A DNA stretch of 14,243 bases from Proteobacteria bacterium UBA1278 (lineage in GTDB: Bacteria > Pseudomonadota > Gammaproteobacteria > Comchoanobacterales > Comchoanobacteraceae): contig DBUY01000076.1 in the NCBI GenBank assembly GCA_002308435.1, positions 1,005-15,247 of the forward strand, written 5' to 3'. Position 1 is the stretch's first letter, and every line of letters starts with the position of its first letter. Shown in pieces: positions 1-7,200 of this stretch. The notes under the pieces are model-generated. The model did no database searches. It was given only the letters and a program-made list of their open reading frames with translations, and was not told the DNA's origin. A program made the position numbers and the translations under genes.

Positions 1-870
1 GCTGCTGATGGTCCAATGCCACAGACACGAGAGCACATTCTGCTTGCAAAGCAGGTCGAGGTGCCAAAGATTTTGGTATATCTTAACAAAGCTGATCAAG
101 TTGATGATCCAGAATTGATTGAACTCGTTGAAATGGATATCCGCGAGTTGCTGTCACAATATGGCTTTCCAGGTGATGACACACCAATCATTGTCGGGTC
201 TGCTCTCCAAGCTATGGAAGGAAAAGATACCGATTACGGGTTAAAATCAATCCAGAAGTTGAAAGATACGATGGACGAATGGTTCGAAGTACCTGATCGC
301 CCAATCGACAAAGAGTTCATGATGCCTGTTGAAGACGTATTCTCGATCTCAGGTCGTGGTACTGTTGTTACAGGAAAGATCGAGCGCGGTATTGTTAAAA
401 CTGGCGATTCAGTTGAAATTGTTGGAATCCGTGAGACTCAAACAACAACATGTACTGGTGTTGAGATGTTTAAGCGGTTGATGGACGAAGGTAAGGCAGG
501 CGATAACGTTGGGCTGTTGTTGCGTGGACTCAAGCGTGATGATGTAGAGCGAGGGCAGGTTATTGCCAAGCCAGGTACTGTGAAGCCTCACACGAAATTC
601 AAATCTGAAGTGTACGTTTTGTCCAAAGAAGAAGGTGGCCGTCATACGCCATTCTTTAATGGATACAGACCGCAGTTTTATTTCCGAACCACAGATGTCA
701 CAGGTGCGGTTCAGCTTGACGAAGGGGTTGAGATGGTCATGCCCGGTGATAATGCGACATTTAATGTAGAGCTGATTGCGCCGATTGCGATGGAAAAAGG
801 CGTGCGTTTTGCAATTCGTGAGGGCGGACGTACTGTTGGTGCTGGTGTTGTCACCGAGATCATCGACTAG
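1..870 (+). CDS. tuf: Elongation factor Tu, 3' part (5' end outside window)
   Basis: EF-Tu is the GTPase that delivers aminoacyl-tRNA to the ribosomal A site. The reading frame is open from base 1 (Ala-Ala-Asp-Gly-Pro-Met-Pro-Gln) to TAG at 868-870, giving 289 residues. Placing the NKAD guanine-specificity motif (N at base 85) on E. coli N135 makes the first codon residue ~107, so G1-G3 of the GTPase domain lie upstream and the full protein would be ~395 residues, the normal length. The SAL (G5) motif, domain 2 (from about EDVFSISGRGTVVTG) and domain 3 (HTPFFNGYRPQFYFRTTDVTG, FAIREGGRTVGAGVV) follow in order. Kirromycin-related positions Q124 and A375 are kept, but the usual VGVPY after Q124 reads VEVPK. 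It lies 13 nt before tRNA-Trp, the common tuf-trnW-secE order. Identity is certain; whether a second tuf copy exists elsewhere cannot be seen. Confidence 0.98.
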   Translation, partial: AADGPMPQTREHILLAKQVEVPKILVYLNKADQVDDPELIELVEMDIRELLSQYGFPGDDTPIIVGSALQAMEGKDTDYGLKSIQKLKDTMDEWFEVPDRPIDKEFMMPVEDVFSISGRGTVVTGKIERGIVKTGDSVEIVGIRETQTTTCTGVEMFKRLMDEGKAGDNVGLLLRGLKRDDVERGQVIAKPGTVKPHTKFKSEVYVLSKEEGGRHTPFFNGYRPQFYFRTTDVTGAVQLDEGVEMVMPGDNATFNVELIAPIAMEKGVRFAIREGGRTVGAGVVTEIID

Positions 871-883
871 CGGAAAAATATCT

Positions 884-956
884 AGGTCAGTAGCTCAACT
901 GGTAGAGCAGCGGTCTCCAAAACCGCAGGTTGTGGGTTCAAGTCCCTCCTGGCCTG
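884..956 (+). tRNA. trnW: tRNA-Trp (CCA anticodon), no encoded 3' CCA
   Basis: The 73-nt sequence folds as a full cloverleaf. The acceptor stem is 884-890 with 949-955 (one G-U pair) and the discriminator base is G956. The D stem is 893-896 with 905-908, the anticodon stem 910-914 with 922-926, and the anticodon CCA sits at 917-919 in a CTCCAAA loop. The T loop TTCAAGT is at 937-943. The T stem (932-936 with 944-948) has one U-U mismatch, 933 against 947. After the discriminator the genome reads ATT, so the 3' CCA must be added by tRNA nucleotidyltransferase. It sits between tuf and secE with no promoter or terminator visible on either side, so it is probably cut out of the operon transcript. 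Confidence 0.97.
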
Positions 957-962
957 ATTCAT

Positions 963-968
963 AAAGGA
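963..968 (+). promoter_or_regulatory. Ribosome binding site that sets the secE GTG start
   Basis: AAAGGA lies 8 nt before GTG at 977, an ideal distance. The in-frame ATG at 989 is 20 nt away from it and would have only a weak CAGG nearby. The GTG start is therefore preferred. Confidence 0.7.
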
Positions 969-976
969 TAATACAG

Positions 977-1363
977 GTGAATACAGCTATGTCTGAAAAG
1001 CGGCACGCAAACCAAGAAAACAGTTGGGTTGATCTCCTGCTGTGGACTTTTATTGTCTGTATTGTCCTTGGCGGTAGTTACGCCATGTATTTATTTCGCG
1101 AGCAGATCAGTGTTTTTCGACTACTGATAACGTTCTGTGGCATGATGGTCGTACTCTCGATTGCGTCACAAACGTCCGCAGGGTCTAGGGTTGTACGCTT
1201 TTCCTCTGCTGCTTGGGTTGAGATGGCTAAAGTGACATGGCCAAAGCCGACTGAGGCGCGCCATATATCGATTGTCGTTGTCTGCGCAGTTACATTGATC
1301 ACATTGATGATGTGGCTTGTTGATTCATTGCTGACTATAATCGTGAGAAACCTGTTGGGGTAA
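977..1363 (+). CDS. secE: Preprotein translocase subunit SecE
   Basis: SecE is the small essential membrane subunit that clamps SecY in the SecYEG protein-export channel of the inner membrane. The 128-residue product matches the three-helix, ~127-residue form found in E. coli and relatives: a hydrophilic N-terminus to about residue 16, transmembrane helices at roughly 17-40, 47-64 and 97-123, and between the last two the conserved amphipathic segment WVEMAKVTWPKPTEA (80-94) that lies on the cytoplasmic membrane face and contacts SecY. I chose GTG at 977 for its well-placed ribosome binding site; ATG at 989 would remove only four residues and cannot be excluded. nusG begins 5 nt after the stop, the near-universal secE-nusG pairing, so the two are surely cotranscribed. 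Confidence 0.96.
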   Translation: MNTAMSEKRHANQENSWVDLLLWTFIVCIVLGGSYAMYLFREQISVFRLLITFCGMMVVLSIASQTSAGSRVVRFSSAAWVEMAKVTWPKPTEARHISIVVVCAVTLITLMMWLVDSLLTIIVRNLLG

Positions 1364-1368
1364 TAACA

Positions 1369-2001
1369 ATGACAGAAGAGAATAAAGAAGAACTTAACCA
1401 TGATGTATCTGAGAACTCCTCAGATGACATGATTCCTGAGGACGCTAGTCCAGTAGAAGATAACCCTAACTTCAAATGGTATGTTGTTCGGATTGCGACT
1501 GGAAAGGAGAATAAATTTAAAGAGTTACTTGATGAGCGTATAAAGCGCGAACAGATGGCGTCATATTTTGGGCAAGTCTTGATTCCCACCGAAGATGTTG
1601 TGGAATTGCGTGCGGGTCAGAAGCGCCAAGTCAAGCGAAAATTTTTCCCCGGGTATGCACTCATCCGTATGGAGATGGATGACAAATCATGGCATTTAGT
1701 TCGATCAATTCCTGATTCTCTTGGGTTTATTGGTGGCAAAAGTAATCACCCACAACCGATTAGTGATGCGGAAGCACAGAAAGTACTTAATCGCACCGAA
1801 ACCAAAGCTGAGGCTGTACAGCAAACCGCTGTTTTCAGACCAGGGGAGATGATTCGAGTAACCGATGGTGCGTTTGCTGACTTTAATGGTGTTGTGGAGG
1901 AAGTCAATACTGAAAAAAGTAGACTCGTTGTTTCTGTGCTGATTTTTGGTCGTTCAACGCCTGTTGAGCTCGAGTTCAGTCAAGTAGAGAAAGGTAGTTA
2001 A
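1369..2001 (+). CDS. nusG: Transcription termination/antitermination factor NusG, acidic N-terminal extension
   Basis: NusG binds the clamp of elongating RNA polymerase, suppresses pausing, recruits Rho and links polymerase to ribosomal S10. The NGN domain starts at FKWYVV (about residue 35) and carries the typical PTEDVVEL, RKFFPGYALIRM and GFIGG segments. The KOW domain runs from FRPGEMIRVTDGAFADFNG (about 156) to VELEFSQVEKGS at the C-terminus. At 210 residues it is longer than E. coli NusG (181), because of about 28 extra residues at the N-terminus, rich in Asp, Glu, Asn and Ser and probably disordered. The start at 1369 follows GGGG at 1357-1360; a later ATG at 1429 (residue 21) lacks a good ribosome binding site, so the extension is likely translated. 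The stop is 14 nt before rplK. Confidence 0.97.
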   Translation: MTEENKEELNHDVSENSSDDMIPEDASPVEDNPNFKWYVVRIATGKENKFKELLDERIKREQMASYFGQVLIPTEDVVELRAGQKRQVKRKFFPGYALIRMEMDDKSWHLVRSIPDSLGFIGGKSNHPQPISDAEAQKVLNRTETKAEAVQQTAVFRPGEMIRVTDGAFADFNGVVEEVNTEKSRLVVSVLIFGRSTPVELEFSQVEKGS

Positions 2002-2015
2002 TATAGGGAGCATTT

Positions 2016-2459
2016 ATGGCAGCCAAGAAAAAATTAAAATCACAAATAAAACTCCAGGTCAAAGCGGGAATGGCTAACCCTGCGCCGCCAATTGGTCCTG
2101 CTCTTGGTCAGCACGGGCTCAATATCATGGATTTTTGTAAAGCGTTCAATGATCGAACCAGTAACGTTGAAAAAGGGCTTGTGCTTCCAGTTATTATTTC
2201 TGTTTACACTGATCGGAGCTTTGATTTTATCATCAAAACGCCTCCCACGTCTGTGTTAATCAAAAAAGCACTGGGTATCGAGTCTGCAAGTGGTGAGCCA
2301 AACAAAACTAAGGTTGGCACATTGACACGTGCCCAAGTCGAAGAGATTGCGCAACACAAAATGCCAGATCTAAATTGTGAATCGCTTGAATCAGCTGTTG
2401 CTTCTGTCTCTGGAACTGCCAGAAGTATGGGTGTTAATGTTGAAGAGTCAGCAAACTGA
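2016..2459 (+). CDS. rplK: 50S ribosomal protein L11
   Basis: L11 binds helices 43/44 of 23S rRNA and forms the GTPase-associated centre that EF-Tu and EF-G touch; it is also needed for RelA activation. The 147 residues match the family (E. coli 142). The N-terminal domain has the thiostrepton-site proline run ANPAPPIGPALGQHG (about 20-34) and FCKAFN. The C-terminal rRNA-binding domain has KTPPTSVLIKKALGI and SGTARSMGV near the end. The C-terminus is a few residues longer (EESAN) than usual. The ATG is preceded by AGGGAG at 2005-2010. Only 14 nt separate it from nusG, so there is no separate leader or promoter like that of the E. coli rplKA unit. rplA follows after 10 nt. Confidence 0.98.
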   Translation: MAAKKKLKSQIKLQVKAGMANPAPPIGPALGQHGLNIMDFCKAFNDRTSNVEKGLVLPVIISVYTDRSFDFIIKTPPTSVLIKKALGIESASGEPNKTKVGTLTRAQVEEIAQHKMPDLNCESLESAVASVSGTARSMGVNVEESAN

Positions 2460-2469
2460 GGGTATACGA

Positions 2470-3162
2470 ATGGTTAAAACGAATGAAAAACAAAATATAG
2501 AGACTTCCAACAAAAATCAGCATACCCCTTGTGTTCTTGATGAGGCGCTAACTTTTCTTAAGAAGGACGCCCCAGCTAAATTTGTTGAAAAAGTGGATAT
2601 CAGTCTACAGACTGGAATTGACGCGCGTAAGATGATGGTGCGAGGCATGGCAAGACTGCCAAATGGTACTGGAAAATCAGTTTCTGTTGCGGTTTTCGCA
2701 ACTGGAGATTTAGCAAAATCTGCAGAGAAAGCGGGCGCACATCGAGTTGGCTTTGAGGACTTATTTGAAGAGCTGAAGGGCGATGATTGGAACTATGATG
2801 TGATCATCGCTACGCCTGAGGCGATGGCAATGGTTGGTAAGCTAGGAAAGAAGCTTGGTCCAAAGGGATTAATGCCAAACCCAAAGTTGGGTACTGTGAC
2901 GAGCGATGTGCAAAAGGCTGTAACTTCTGCGTTGGCGGGTCAGGTGCAGTTTAAGCTTGATAAGGCAGGTATCATCCACTGTAGCATCGGCACAGTAGAA
3001 TTTTCAAACCAGGCACTTGAGGAAAACTTACTTGCACTACTTTCTGAAGTCAAAAAGAGTAAACCTGCTGCCGCGAAGGGCCAATATTTACGAAAATTGT
3101 CTGTTAGTACAACAATGAGTAAAGGATCCTATCTAGTGGATCTCACCAAACTCACCATTTAA
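2470..3162 (+). CDS. rplA: 50S ribosomal protein L1, divergent N-terminus
   Basis: L1 forms the mobile L1 stalk that helps deacylated tRNA leave the E site, and in E. coli represses its own mRNA. The 230 residues (E. coli 234) include the diagnostic GKLGKKLGPKGLMPNPKLGT segment, VRGMARLPNGTGKSV, DKAGIIHCSIG and SVSTTMSKGSYLVD. Two parts are unusual. The first ~20 residues (MVKTNEKQNIETSNKNQHTP) are Asn/Gln/Glu-rich where the family is normally strongly basic. The conserved ARKSDQxVRG strip is shortened by about two residues to ARKMMVRG. The ATG at 2470 follows GAGGG (2458-2462), which overlaps the rplK stop; the longer upstream reading frame from 2377 overlaps rplK by 83 nt and is not used. 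rplJ starts 10 nt downstream. Confidence 0.96.
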   Translation: MVKTNEKQNIETSNKNQHTPCVLDEALTFLKKDAPAKFVEKVDISLQTGIDARKMMVRGMARLPNGTGKSVSVAVFATGDLAKSAEKAGAHRVGFEDLFEELKGDDWNYDVIIATPEAMAMVGKLGKKLGPKGLMPNPKLGTVTSDVQKAVTSALAGQVQFKLDKAGIIHCSIGTVEFSNQALEENLLALLSEVKKSKPAAAKGQYLRKLSVSTTMSKGSYLVDLTKLTI

Positions 3163-3172
3163 GGGGTAAATA

Positions 3173-3703
3173 ATGAATACTGTAAGAGCGCAAAAAGAAC
3201 AAGCTGTCTCTGATTTATGTGAGGTTGCAAAACAGTCGCACTCCATGGTTGCTGTACACTACCGTGGAATGGATGTGACTTCAATGACCGCATTTCGAGC
3301 TGCTGCACGTAAGCAAAATATCTATGTTAAAGTGATCAAGAACACGCTGGCACGTCGAGCCTTGTCTACTTGTCAGTACGCTGGAACGGCTGATAAAATC
3401 ACAGGACCTATTGTTCTGGCGTTTTCGATGGAGGCGCCTAATGCCGCTGCCAAATTGATTAAAGACTTCAGTAAAGAGCATGAGCAGTTGGTTGTGCAGG
3501 TGATCGGTGTTGATGATGCAGTGTATTCGGCTGCCTCACTTGACAAAATTGCCAGCTTGCCAACCAAAGAACAGGCTATTGCGCTGCTATTAGGCGCATT
3601 GCAATCGCCAATTCGAGATTTGGCCTGTACATTGCAGGAAACGTATGCTAAACTAGCGCGCGTTGTAGATCAGGTAGCTAAAAAGAGACAATCACAACAG
3701 TAA
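3173..3703 (+). CDS. rplJ: 50S ribosomal protein L10
   Basis: L10 anchors the L7/L12 stalk to 23S rRNA next to L11. The 176 residues (E. coli 165) show the N-terminal rRNA-binding domain with VAVHYRGMDVTSMTAFR and VKVIKNTLARRAL (about 26-65), then GPIVLAFSMEAPNAAAKLIKDF. The C-terminal part, after LPTKEQAIALLLGAL (about residue 129), is a long helix that carries the L7/L12 dimers, with a basic, Gln-rich tail (KKRQSQQ). AGGGG at 3162-3166 is the ribosome binding site. The rplA-rplJ gap is only 10 nt, whereas in E. coli this junction holds a promoter and the long L10-binding leader. rplL follows after 15 nt, the normal pairing for stalk stoichiometry. Confidence 0.97.
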   Translation: MNTVRAQKEQAVSDLCEVAKQSHSMVAVHYRGMDVTSMTAFRAAARKQNIYVKVIKNTLARRALSTCQYAGTADKITGPIVLAFSMEAPNAAAKLIKDFSKEHEQLVVQVIGVDDAVYSAASLDKIASLPTKEQAIALLLGALQSPIRDLACTLQETYAKLARVVDQVAKKRQSQQ

Positions 3704-3704
3704 A

Positions 3705-3710
3705 CGGGAG
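3705..3710 (+). promoter_or_regulatory. Ribosome binding site for the rplL GTG start
   Basis: CGGGAG lies 8 nt before GTG at 3719. The next in-frame ATG is codon 30, inside the conserved dimerisation domain, so the GTG start is effectively forced. Confidence 0.65.
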
Positions 3711-3718
3711 ACTAAATC

Positions 3719-4123
3719 GTGAATAAAGAAGTGACCAGTGCCGAAGCACAAACAAGTATCGATACCATTGCGGCGTCGATTAGTAAACTAACTATTGCAG
3801 AAGTAATGCAATTAGTTGAGCGTTTAGAAACAGAGTACGGTGTATCTGCGCAAGCAGCCGCAGTCGTTGCTGCACCTGCGCAAGCGGGTGGTGCAGAAGC
3901 TGCAGCTGAAGAAAAAACAGAATTTGACTTATTTATCAAATCGTTTAAGGATAAAATCCCTGCGATCAAGGCAGTGAGAACAATCACTGGCCTCGGTCTC
4001 AAAGAAGCCAAGGACCTTGTTGAGAAGGCACCTGCCGAGCTCAAGACAGGAATCAGCAAAGAAGATTGTGATAACTTCAAGAAACAACTAGAAGAAGCTG
4101 GTTGCGAAGTTGAAGTTAAGTAG
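3719..4123 (+). CDS. rplL: 50S ribosomal protein L7/L12
   Basis: L7/L12 forms the flexible ribosomal stalk that recruits translation factors and stimulates their GTPase. The 134 residues (E. coli 121) have the expected plan: an N-terminal dimerisation domain (about 14-44, with SISKLTIAEVMQLVERLE), an Ala-rich hinge (about 45-64), and the C-terminal factor-binding domain with KTEFDLFIKS, IKAVRTITGLGLKEAKDLVE and the terminal EVEVK. About 13 extra residues precede the dimerisation domain. Two cysteines (117 and 129) lie in the C-terminal domain, whereas E. coli L7/L12 has none. Initiation at GTG is notable for the only multicopy ribosomal protein. An 88-nt spacer with a hairpin separates it from rpoBC. 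Confidence 0.97.
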   Translation: MNKEVTSAEAQTSIDTIAASISKLTIAEVMQLVERLETEYGVSAQAAAVVAAPAQAGGAEAAAEEKTEFDLFIKSFKDKIPAIKAVRTITGLGLKEAKDLVEKAPAELKTGISKEDCDNFKKQLEEAGCEVEVK

Positions 4124-4146
4124 CACTCTATCCCACATTAACTAGA

Positions 4147-4177
4147 TCACACACCATGGGTATCCTGTGGTGTGTGA
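4147..4177 (+). promoter_or_regulatory. Hairpin in the rplL-rpoBC spacer (attenuator or RNase processing site)
   Basis: A perfect 10-bp inverted repeat (TCACACACCA at 4147-4156 and TGGTGTGTGA at 4168-4177) encloses an 11-nt loop that can pair further (GG 4159-4160 with CC 4164-4165, flanked by two G-U pairs). No T run follows, so it is not a classical intrinsic terminator. In E. coli the equivalent rplL-rpoB spacer holds a partial terminator and an RNase III site that lower polymerase output relative to L7/L12. The same role here is an inference from position and shape. Confidence 0.6.
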
Positions 4178-4211
4178 CTTAGCGTTTTGATAACCCAACT
4201 CAGGTGAACCG

Positions 4212-7200
4212 ATGTCAGAAAAATCCAACTCAAGCCATGGACCTTCCTCATATAACACTGCCAGCCATGATCTGTCACGTTATGTTAGTAAAATAAAAAC
4301 AGCGGTTGAACAAAACCGTCCACGTATTAATCTTGATGGAAGTGATGTTGACGTCAACCCCACTGGGTTGATTGAAATGCAACTTGCATCCTACGCGGAC
4401 TTTCTACAACGTGAAATAACGCCTGACGATCGAGCACTTCAGGGCTTACACGCTGCATTTCAATCGGTTTTTCCGATTGCGAGTGCAAACGAGCACATCG
4501 TGCTTGAGTACCTAGGTTATGATATTGGTGAAACTACTTATGATGTCAACAGTTGTCTGCTGAGAGGAAAAACGTATTCAGCACCTCTTCAGGTCAAATT
4601 AAGGCTTGTTGTCTACGATAAAGAGCAGCTTCCTGAGAAAAAAGTCGTTAAGAACATCAAAGAACAGACTGTCTATATGGGCGAATTGCCTGTGATGACT
4701 CCGAGTGGCAGCTTTATCATCAATGGCTCTGAGCGTGTCGTTGTCTCACAGCTGCATCGATCACCTGGTGTTTTCTTTGAACATGACAAGGGTAAATCGC
4801 ATTCGTCGAAAAAATTACTCTATTCAGGGCGCATCATACCTTACCGCGGTGCGTGGTTTGATATTGAATTTGATGTCAAGAACTTGCTTTTCGTTCGTAT
4901 CGACCGTCGCCGCAAGCTTCCCGTTACTGTTATTCTAAAGGCACTGGGCCTTTCAAAATCAGAAATTCTTGACCTTTTCTATGATTATGACAAGATCGAG
5001 CTGGCATATTCCCCGGCCTGTATGAATTCGCTTGCTGAGCTTGACCTGTCTACAAAGGCACTTGTAAAGCGTCAAGGTGAGATACTTGATGAGTCTTGTG
5101 AGCTCACAGTACACGTTCAGCCTGAGCGAATGAAAGGTCAGTTGGCACCTGTTACTATTTGTGATGATAAAGGCAATGAAATTGTTGCCAAGGGTCGCCG
5201 AATATCTAAGCGACATATCAAACTCATGCAAAAACATGCGATTTCTAGTCTCATTACCGGGTATGAACATATCCTGGGAAAAATCCTAGCAGAGCCACTT
5301 TATGACAAAGAAACTGGTGAGGAACTCCATGAAGTAAATACTGTTATCAACCATGATGTTGTCGTTGACATTATCACCAGCGATATTAAGTCTGTCAACG
5401 TTCTCAGTATTAATGATACTGATCGTGGCCCATACATTTCTGACACGCTCAGAGTTGATACTACGGATGACCAAGCCGAAGCATTGGTTGAGATCTATCG
5501 TGTTATGAGGCCTGGTGAGCCGCCGGCTGCTGATGCAACTCGTAATTTATTTCAGAATTTATTTTTCTCCAATGATCGCTATGACCTCTCTGAGGTTGGG
5601 CGTATGAAGTTCAACAAACGACTAAATATAGAACAGCGCTTTGATTCTCGTGTACTATCAAAAGAGGATATTATTTCTACTATTCAAGAGCTTGTAAATA
5701 TTCGAAACGGGAATGGGGTTGTGGATGATATTGACAATCTTGCTAACCGTCGTGTGCGAAGGGTTGGCGAAATGGTCGAGAACCAATTCAGATCTGGATT
5801 AGAGCGTACCAAGCGCTCTGTTCTAGACCGTTTTGGTTACCCAGACTCTGAGGGCTACTCTCCTCAAGAAGTGTTCAATGCTAAACCTGTGGTAGCAGCT
5901 TTACACGAATTTTTCGGTTCGAGTCAAATGAGCCAGTTTATGGATGCGACTAATCCGCTCTCCGTTCTTGCGATCAAGCGTCGTGTTACAGCCCTTGGCC
6001 CAGGTGGTTTGTCACGTGACCGTGCAAATATGGAAGTTCGTGATGTGCATCATACGCATTATGGAAGAATTTGTCCGATTCAGACACCTGAGGGGCCCAA
6101 TATTGGCTTGATTAACGCGCTGGCAATCTTTGCGAAGATCAATCGCTATGGGTTCATTGAGACCCCCGTTCGTAAGGTTGTCGACGGGAAAGTGACTGAC
6201 CAGGTTGATTATGTCTCTGCTATTGAAGAAGGTGACCACCATATCGCTCAGAGTAGCTGTCGCATGGACCCGCATGGCAAGCTGCAGGATGATTTTGTGA
6301 CGTGTCGTCATCAAAGAGATTTTGTGAATGTTACGCAGCAGAAAATTGATTATGTTGATATTTCACCTCGCCAGATTGTATCGGTTGCGGCATCGTTGAT
6401 TCCCTTCTTGGAGCACAATGATGCTAACCGTGCATTGATGGGTTCGAATATGCAACGTCAGGCAGTACCATTATTGAAGTCGGAGAAACCACTGGTCGGT
6501 ACTGGGATGGAGCGCGTTGTCGCGTCTGACTCTGGTGTCTCCATGGTTGCTAAGCGTGCTGGAAAAGTAGAATCTGTTGACGCATCAAGAGTGATTATTC
6601 GGACAGACGATGGTAGTCTCGCTGATTCAGTAGATGTGTATAAACTGACAAAGTTTTCCCGTTCAAATAATAATACCTGCGTTGATCAGCGGCCAATTGT
6701 CGAGGAAGGCGCTTATGTTGCTGCCGGAGATGTCATTGCTGATGGTCCTTCGACAGACTTTGGTGAGCTTGCATTAGGACAAAACCTACTCGTTGCATTT
6801 ATGTCATGGAATGGCTATAACTTCGAGGACTCAATTATTATATCTGAGCGTGTTGTCTCAGATGATCGTTTTACCTCTATACATGTTCAGGAACTCTCAT
6901 CTACTGCTCGTGATACAAAACTAGGTCCAGAGGAAGTTACAGCGGATATACCGAATATTAGCGAATCTGCACTCTCAAAGCTAGATGAGAATGGTATTGT
7001 TTACGTCGGCGCAAAAGTTGAGCCGGGTGATATTCTCGTTGGTAAGATTACCCCTAAAGGTGAAGCATTACTCTCACCTGAGGAAAAACTACTTCGTGCT
7101 ATTTTTGGCGATAAGGCATCTGATGTGAAGGATAGCTCACTTAGAGTGCCTGCAGGAGTTTACGGTACAATAACTGATGTTCAGATTTTCTCCCGTGAGG

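Noticed and set aside
2377..2469. A longer rplA frame starting inside rplK
   Set aside because: It overlaps rplK by 83 nt, the added residues do not resemble L1, and ATG 2470 has its own ribosome binding site (2458-2462).
3712..4080. 122-codon frame on the - strand opposite rplL
   Set aside because: It mirrors the Ala-rich hinge and helices of L7/L12; composition is that of a shadow frame and no ribosome binding site or family resemblance is seen.
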